A program made the translations under genes and the position numbers. Positions 56,574 through 64,000 of a stretch of 64,000 nt of DNA are shown in pieces (the stretch's first letter is position 1; each line of letters begins with the position of its first letter). The DNA comes from Silurus meridionalis (Eukaryota; Chordata; Actinopteri; Siluriformes; Siluridae), in assembly GCF_014805685.1 (NCBI RefSeq), contig NC_060887.1:11692963-11756962 (forward strand). The letters run 5' to 3'. The notes under the pieces were generated by a model. The model saw only the letters and a program-made list of their open reading frames with translations, ran no database searches and was not told the DNA's origin.

Positions 56574-56990
56574 TTGTTACTTCCAGTAAAGAAGGTTTCT
56601 TAGTTAATGACTTTATTGGAAATATGGAAATTTGTCTGAATTACATTCAAAATTTACACATATATATTCACTCCCTCTCAAATCTACGCATTAGTAAGCT
56701 TACAGAGCCTCACCACAATCATTTAAATGTACAATCGTCTCTGCCATACTCTGCATGTGACAGTGACATTAGGGCATTTTTATTTGCATGCAAAATGCAA
56801 ATATGAAATATATGCAAATATATGTGCTGATTTTGAATACATTATAAATGCGACTGCAATGTAAATGCGACACGGAAAATTGTCCCAATAAATAATATTG
56901 TTGCATTACCTATTGTTAGATATTTCTCTAAAAATAATTTTAAACATGTTTGATTTTTCAGCCGGTGAGAGACATAAGGAGGATTCTGAC

Positions 56991-59900
56991 ATGTCTCTGG
57001 CTCGAAGAACTTTAATTTTTCTTTTTTTAGCTCATTGTACAGGTACACTGAATTCACACTATACAATAATCTAATTAGGATTAAGATTTATAAAAATAAA
57101 TTGCATGGGTTATGTCCTACTCTTATCCTTTTCTAAGAAAGCAACATTGTCACACTAATACCAGTCTGTTATTTCTTTTCCAGATATGTCACAGTGCATG
57201 CTACCTCTAGGCTTTCCTCAAATGCCTCAAGACTTTAAGGAAATAGCCAAGAAGATGGTATTTGTTTGTTGCATTTCAGAGCCACTTCAGTCAGCTCCTC
57301 ATTTATAATTATTACTGTTTAAATGACTGGACAAAACTATGCATGTGTAGTCTTAAATACATTCCTATGCCAAAATAGATCAAATATATAATTCTTGACA
57401 AATCTTTGAGCGATGATTTGTTGCTGAGACCAATAAAGGCTAGGTAGTTTTGCCATTAGTATCACATTGGCCCATTTTTTTACACTCTATCGCTTAATAA
57501 ACCTTTTTTTTTAATGAAAAAGATAATTCAGCACATCATGTCCTCCTTGTCGTCTGAGATAACATTCGGAGCCTATATTTTGAGCTTTCTAAGAATGCAT
57601 AATCTGTAAATAACCTTACCAAATGTTTTTCTTTCCTCCTGCAGATGATGACATGCATCAAGAAAGGTAATAGCTAATATAACTTCTGTCCATTCTTTTT
57701 TGTTAGGTTTTTTTTTTTGTCCAAGATGCATAATTTTGATCATATTGATGTCTTGTGAGAAAACCGGAATTTTCCCCAGAACTTTACATCTCATAATGTG
57801 AATGTAGTTGACTTTACTACCATTTTATTACCATTTGACTGAGGTTATGGTGATCATAATACATTTTATTTATTTATGAGCGTGTAGATTCATGGCATCA
57901 GAATATTTCAGGTAAGCTTTAAATAAAACAGTAGGGTCCAGTTGGTCAGTATGTATCAGGAAGTAAAGGTCTAGAGTCAGCACATAGCAGAACATTTTGA
58001 GTGGCTTGGTGAGAAGAATACTCTAAGTGGCTTAAGTGGGTTAATGGCAGATATATATAAGATCTCACACTGCCTTCTCAAGAAGGTATAATGGATGCAT
58101 AAGCAGGTTTTAGCAATATCAAGGGATACTTTGCCTCAGAATCTGTTTGTGAATGATTAGACCAGACATAATAGAAAGTGAGTGAAGCTCAGGAATGTAC
58201 CAAGGTTCAGTGTGAAGGAAAGGCCTCATTCAGGTTTTTTTTAAGCAGGGAAACAGGGAGTCAAATGGAAGACAGGGCTTGGGAGGAATTGCTTCAAGGT
58301 CACAATCCTACCTTAGCATGAATCACAGTTTTACACACTCTTGACATTCAGACATTTGGTTTCTCCAATCTTTCAGCTAAAATACTTCGTCTTCATTCCA
58401 GAGCATTTGAATAGGATTTAGTTATGGTGACTGGGCAGGCTATTCCATGATAGATAACACTGCAGATGACTGTTTGCTCTCTAAATAATGCTTACAGAGC
58501 TTGGATGTAAGCATTGGGTCTTTGGCTTATTGTATGTTTCAGTTGGTTCCAATTAGCCACAGTCCAGATGGAAATATGGAATGGTAGCCATGATGGTTCA
58601 GTATTATGTTTATCTAGAATAAGTCTCCAACCTTCCCTATGCCAAACCAACCCCAAATTATTAAGTCCATGTTTGACTGTGAATATGAGACAGTCTGCTA
58701 ACATCTTCTCTCCTGTTCTCCATCTTACACAATTTCATTTGAGCCAAAATTGTCAAATGTGGACTTATTTGTCCATCTTTTTTTTTTTTGCCATTTTGAG
58801 AGACTAGGTGTTTAAAATTTTTGACAGGTAGTTAAGAGTATAATCAGAAGTCTATTAATATTATGCAATATCCAACAATAACATACAGTACATAAATATG
58901 GCTTCACTATATCATTTTCTTTGGGTTCTTTTTGTTTTTCTATTTTCAAAATTCTGTAGTGTCATGTATTTTGCAGCATGTACTGACAATCTGAAATGGC
59001 TCCATTGCTACAGGTTATTCTCCACCCAACATAAAGGGCTCCATGTTATACAGGTAAATTGTTAAAATGACCATATAACATTTAATGTCAAATGATTTGG
59101 TTTAATATCATCTACATTGCACAGCATATTTGTTTCTAGAGCAAATAACTGAGTAGGTTTTGTTATTTGATGAATAATATGATGTGTGGAACTCCTCCAT
59201 TTCCAGCTCTTTGTCCAATCCAAATGAGATGACTATGGGAAACCCTATGGTTGTTTTTGCTTCCCTTCTTTCTTCACTCCCTCCCTCCATTTTGAAGGCC
59301 AATGAAACAGAACAGACCTTGGTACTACACAACTCATAACATTATATATTCTTACATGTGAGTTTATTTAATGTAGTTGAAGGAGCCTTATTTCATCTCA
59401 TGCTTTGTTGAATGTTCTGCTTTAAGAACATCACAGAGAAAATGTGCAACAGTTCGAATCTGCCACAGATGATTGACCACATGTGGAACACTACGGTTAG
59501 TGCTATTTTCTGTGTATAATCACAATCTATATGTTTTGTAAAACTCATATAAATTTCACCTTTATGTCTTCTGATTTCCCTCTCTTCAGGAGAAGGCTAA
59601 CTGTTTCATGCGGGCGGTCTTGGCTCCTCTCTCCTGGTTGGTCATCATTCAGAATGCTACACAGTTTGATACAGAGCAGTTCCAAAAGCTGTTGTGGGCA
59701 GCGAAACCGTTCCTAGAGATGTCACCTTCTTCTCTAACAATGCCACCAGCTATGCAGGGCTCTCAGCTGGCTGAAATGTGAGTGAGGGGGTTAGAGAGGT
59801 AGCTGGAGAAAAATAAAGTAAAGGGACATAAATAAATACGTTTATATATATATAATATACGTCTCACTCATTTATTCATTTCTGCTTTCTTCAGAATGCA

Positions 59901-62900
59901 GACATTCAATGAGGTCTTCGTGTCCCTTTCAGAAGAGCAAAGGAACAATATCAGTCGATGGATGAAAGAGAGAGTCATGGAAGCTGACCCAAGTTGTGGT
60001 CCAAATCGTAGCCTTTCCAATAGTGTTTCCAGTCCACAAATGCCAGCTCATCCTTCCATGAGTATGTCCTTTCAAACCTAGATGCTACTATGAGGGTAAA
60101 GACAATTACTTGTACACTCACGTTCCTTTTACTGGAACTATAAGGCCCAAACATATTCCAGTGCCCTTGTAAACAAAGTGAGGCTTGTGAAGACATGACT
60201 TGAGGACATGGTCCGTTTCTTCTTTTCAGGGGAAACTAGTTTACAGTGGCACACATTTTGATTTGCTAGATCTCCAATTAATAGAGCTAGGTTTTTACTA
60301 ATAGGTAATAAGTTACTTGGTTATTTGCAGAACCTTCAGAAATACATTCTTTCTACCATATTTAAGTACACATTTGTTGTTGTGCAAAATACAAATTACA
60401 CATGAAATGCCATAAAAAATCTAAAGAAATCTAATCTATGTTTTAATTTGCATTGTTTCTATCATTCCTAATTGATTGATTTGTTCTCAGAAAAAAATCA
60501 CATATTAAAAAGAAATGTCACTTGAAGAAAATAATCAATTTTGGCTTACAGCAGTGCTGTAAGTGCTTCATATAAGTGTATGATAATAGATCATGTGTCT
60601 AGCAAACATTCTGGTAACAAACCGCAAAGTTCTGGTTAAACTGGTTCATTTTAACAGTTGACTATTGTTGCCAACTGCAGCCTACAGTAAGTACCAGTTT
60701 GCTGATTTAGTGAAAGACACTGAACCAGAAACCATGTAGAGGAGATAAATGAGATAAAAGAGATAATTATAAAATAATAATTATGTGATTCAGTAAATTT
60801 GTAGGTGTAATAAGTAAAAGCAAGAGACACTGATTGTAACAAATGTACGTTCCTCTGTGTCTCTTCAGTTAATTCAAGTTCTGGCTGTCAACCGAAAATG
60901 CCATGGTTGAAGGCTGATGTGCTGAGGATGATGGGACGTTTCATTTCACGACTGCCTGAAGCAGAAGTTAGGGGCATACCTCCAGAAGAGGTCAGTTTTT
61001 GGGGGTAGACAAAAGGTTTGGGTCATTTATCTTTATAGTAAACTAAAATAAAATGAAAAAAGCGAGGTTTTTTTTTTAATACACATTTGTAAATATAAAG
61101 GCTTTTAAGACTAGATATTAGAAACAAAAACCATACTAAAACTATATATAAACAAAAAATTATATATTTTTTGTTTGATAAAAATGTAAACTATTTAAAA
61201 ACTATATATGCACTATTAAAATTAATGTAAATTAAACTAAAATTAAAAGCCAAATAAAGTAAAAACTATAGTATAATAGTATATAGTAATATAGTAAAAT
61301 TATATTAAACCTGCTTGGTAAAATACTCCAAAGCAGACACAGGCTTAGAAGGCCAATTTCAGCACTTGCAAATCCAAAATACAGTAATCCGCTGCTTTAC
61401 CGCGGTTCGACTCTCATGCCCCCGGTTTATTGTGGAATTGCATTTTCAAATTTTCCCGGTCTCTTGCGGATAGCACGATAGACCAAAAAAAACTTATAGG
61501 GAATTGTTTTTATGGAGTTTTATGTTAAAATAATGGAATTTATTAATAATTTTTTTATTATAATTTATTAATAATAATAGAATTATTAATTATAAAATGA
61601 AGTAAAATGTTAATACAGTACAGTATAGAAAGTAAAGAATGAGGTGACGTGTATCTTTAATTCAGCCTCTTTTTTGACATCATAAGACACTTCAACCAAT
61701 AAACAAGCAGAGAAACTACGCATAGGCTACGCTACTACGCTACTCACTATAAATGTGACACAGTGTACTGTATTTCTACCAATTACACAAAATTCATTCT
61801 GCTACTTTCTTGCAAATGTTTTCTGTGTGTGTTTAAAGTGTGTGGGAGGATTTTTTATTCCTCAGATTCAATAACAATCAGAATTGTTATTAAATTAATA
61901 CTAATAATACTGTACTCATAAAAAATAAATATTGAACACTGTGTATATAACAAAATTCCAAATCTACATTTGAAATATGTAAAATGATTAAAACACAGAT
62001 GACCTCAATATATCAGTGGAAGTCTGGTCTTCAAATAATGTGTTCTTGTACGCTCTAATTTTCATGTCTCTTTCTCTTAGCTGTGTAAGTTCTTCCAGTC
62101 TGCCGAGTTCTCGTTTTCATTCAATAACATCAGTGGGATGCAGAATGCAATTGCACAGACACTAATGCAACGCCTCAAGCTAGAATGTTTCAATGCCAAA
62201 CAAAACTTTCCCAACCAAATGGACAGGTGTGTGTCACATAAGGTTTCATTTTATTGTTTTATATGTTTTTTGTCGCAGGTCTGTACAAGTTCGAGCTCCT
62301 CCAATGAACATTATCACAGATTGTAGTCAGATTTGAAAGAATTTAACATTTCTGTTTTCTTACCCAGGTTAGGATATCTTATCTGTTTCTATGATGAGTC
62401 CCAGTTGCTGAATGCTACACACATTAAAATGCTGCTCCCTCATCTGGAGGGCTGTGAATCCAGTAATATTAATGAGGTCAGTTCTTGAAAAGAAAAAGTA
62501 TTTATTTCTTCTGATTTGTAGACACAAGTTAAAAGGTATTGCTATTGAAATGCTCAGCTACTTTTTCTACATGCAAACAGACAGTGTGCACACATATCTG
62601 CTTTATACTACTATATGTATGTCTGTGCATGTTGAAGTGTAATTGAGTATAATTGAGTTATAGGAAAAAGATGCTATACGAAACAGCTATGGAAGTTTAA
62701 GCTTTAGGAAATTGAGTTATGGGAAACAGAATATGGGAGTATGTGTGAGGTTTGGAAGTTGTAGTCTGTGTGGGACATTGTTAGTCCATTGTGGTTGCTT
62801 TGATTTGCCCTCATCTTTTCATCTTTCCTGTTCCATTTCTGTGTCTCTCCCTCATTCTGTTGTTCCGTCTCTCTCTGTCTTTCTCTCAGATGAGAAAGCA

Positions 62901-63375
62901 GTTGGTGAAGAAGTTGATGTCAGATGGCGAGCCTCCCACATGGGATATGGTGCATTCTCTGGGTTCCGCAATGTCTGTTCTGTCTCCTTCCATACTATCT
63001 AGTTTCAACAAAGACAATCTTGATAGCTCTATATTCACCCTGAGTCAAACAGAATGGAAACCAGCTCAGGCCAAAATCCTGGCCCAGAAATTGTTGGAGA
63101 AGGTTAAGGTTCGGACTTTCTGTATTAGCTTGTCTTGTTCTTGCTACCGGGTTAAGAAAAAAACTGTACATGCCCGCGTAATTGTCTATTTTCTGTAGGA
63201 GATCAGTGGTGAGAAACTGTTGTCCCTGGGCTCAATGGTGAGAGGTGTAGACAGTGAGCTGCTCAAAAATGTCAAGGCATCTGGACTGCTGGGAAGTGAG
63301 GGCCTGAAAAATATAAGTGAGAAGTTGTCTTCTTTACAGAAAAAGGCTCTGCTTGTGGGGGTAGGAAAACAATAA

Positions 63376-63451
<76 letters not shown>

Positions 63452-63964
63452 GTAAATTAAAATAAGGCATAGAGAAAGAGGGGTAAGGATGGTTTGATTT
63501 CACACCTTAGTTTTTACACTTGTCCCTAGATGCGTGCTGACGTGAACGCAAGTTATTTGGTGAAGGAAGTTCCAGATGCTTTTCTTGCCTCGTTGTCTCT
63601 CTCCATTCTTGACAAAGCAAACCTCAATACTTTGGATCAGCTAGAGGGCCGCAGATGGTCCAGAACACAGGTACACACAAAAAAAACATATTAAATTGAT
63701 TCCTATATTAGGTATTCCTATACTTGGAGGTATATTTGGTATACTAACTAGTAACTACTAACAATATAGTGTCATTTTTATTCGTATTAAATCCCATCCA
63801 AAAAAACAAACCATAATAATAATCACCTTTAAAGAGAGAAATAAAGTCCAGGAAGAAGGATGAAAAGACATTCATCCGTCTTCCTGGTCTTTATTTCTCT
63901 CTCCATAGTCTGTTTACCTTTTGAAGAAGATTGTAGGTAATGGGCTTAAACTTGAACAGATCAG
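56991..63964 (+). CDS. Otoancorin/mesothelin/stereocilin-family protein, 5' half (14 exons, runs off the window)
   Basis: Exons: 56991-57042, 57184-57257, 57645-57666, 59014-59053, 59427-59495, 59590-59777, 59895-60061, 60869-60990, 62081-62226, 62368-62476, 62890-63102, 63199-63360, 63530-63670, 63909-63964; donor GT and acceptor AG throughout. About 520 residues are seen. Exon 1 gives a signal peptide (MSLARRTLIFLFLAHCT). Later exons show the helical repeats of this superfamily: CFMRAVLAPLSWLVI, FVSLSEEQRNNISRWMKERV, LRMMGRFISRLPEAEVRGIP, LGYLICFYDESQLLNAT and WKPAQAKILAQKLLEK. Pairs such as LGxLxCFYDxxxLL and the GR-in-helix motif match otoancorin best, but I cannot exclude a mesothelin-like or stereocilin paralogue. 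Family members are GPI-anchored or secreted and attach inner-ear gels or cell surfaces. The start codon may lie in a second exon: TTTTTCAG precedes it by 29 bases. Exons 4 and 5 do not match in phase (2 against 0). Confidence 0.85.
61384..61620. mobile_element. Tigger-like MITE fragment in intron 8 of the otoancorin-like gene
   Basis: TACAGTAATCCGCTGCTTTA, CCGCGGTTCG, CCCCCGGTTTATTGTGG and CCGGTCTCTTGCGGATAGCA give the CAGTAATCC terminus and CGCGGTTCG signature of a Tigger/pogo group. The right end is not clear. Adjacent AATAAT-type simple sequence follows. Confidence 0.5.
63380..63448. repeat. (TA)n microsatellite in intron 12
   Basis: About 34 TA units between exons 12 and 13 of the otoancorin-like gene. 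Confidence 0.95.
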
Positions 63965-64000
63965 GTAAGCCAGCGATGAATTAACATTTAATATAAAAGG

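Noticed and set aside
59280..59313. Additional exon (ANETEQTL) between exons 4 and 5 of the otoancorin-like gene
   Set aside because: It has AG and GT borders, but its 24 bases do not change phase and so cannot repair the mismatch. There is no other support.

Overview
This is a vertebrate nuclear sequence, almost certainly from a teleost fish and possibly a catfish or other otophysan. It is AT-rich. It has split genes with GT-AG introns, many long CA/GT, TA and TCTA microsatellites, and transposon families typical of teleosts: several Tc1-like lineages, hAT elements, Tigger/pogo remnants, CR1/L2/Rex1-like LINEs, an RTE-like LINE tail and a tRNA-Glu-derived SINE. The species call is an inference; the interspersed repeats are what show a fish genome.

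I can build three host genes, all on the plus strand. (1) A seven-exon gene with CDS from about 2457 to 20729 encodes a predicted 146-residue secreted, probably GPI-anchored, cysteine-containing protein that I do not recognise. Its first coding exon is a 16-base piece about 11.7 kb upstream of exon 2. (2) riiad1 (38696-44073) is complete in four exons and encodes 91 residues with an RIIa-type docking domain. A perfect RFX X-box lies 63 bp before its start codon. (3) From 56991 to the right edge lies the 5' half of an otoancorin/mesothelin/stereocilin-family gene: signal peptide plus 13 further exons, running out of the window.

The remainder is mostly repeats. 1-2270: unrecognised sequence, then a 680-bp compound tetranucleotide/trinucleotide tract. 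3690-5115: a tandem duplication flanking a Tigger-derived element with TA target duplication. 12.6-13.9 kb: a decayed Tc1. 16.35-16.58 kb: a SINE. 21.3-31.85 kb: a block of LINEs inserted into one another, including a 4.8-kb minus-strand L2/CR1-like element with an SGNH-hydrolase ORF1, which splits a plus-strand Rex1-like element in two. 34.9-37.5 kb: an RTE-like LINE tail, the 3' part of a Gypsy-like element with a decapeptide-coding minisatellite, and an hAT element with an exact 8-bp target duplication. 39.4-41.4 kb: a Tc1 inside a LINE fragment inside riiad1 intron 1. 44.4-46.2 kb: decayed DNA transposons. 47.06-52.44 kb: a 5.4-kb hAT element with exact 8-bp target duplication, carrying a deleted Tc1 copy and a tandem array of antisense tRNA-like units. 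52.8-53.8 kb: two more DNA transposon fragments.

I see no shared pathway among the three host genes. The X-box fits riiad1 being a cilium/flagellum gene. The otoancorin-like gene would act at the cell surface or in extracellular gels. The unknown gene looks like a small surface protein. No CRISPR array, operon or prokaryotic feature is present.
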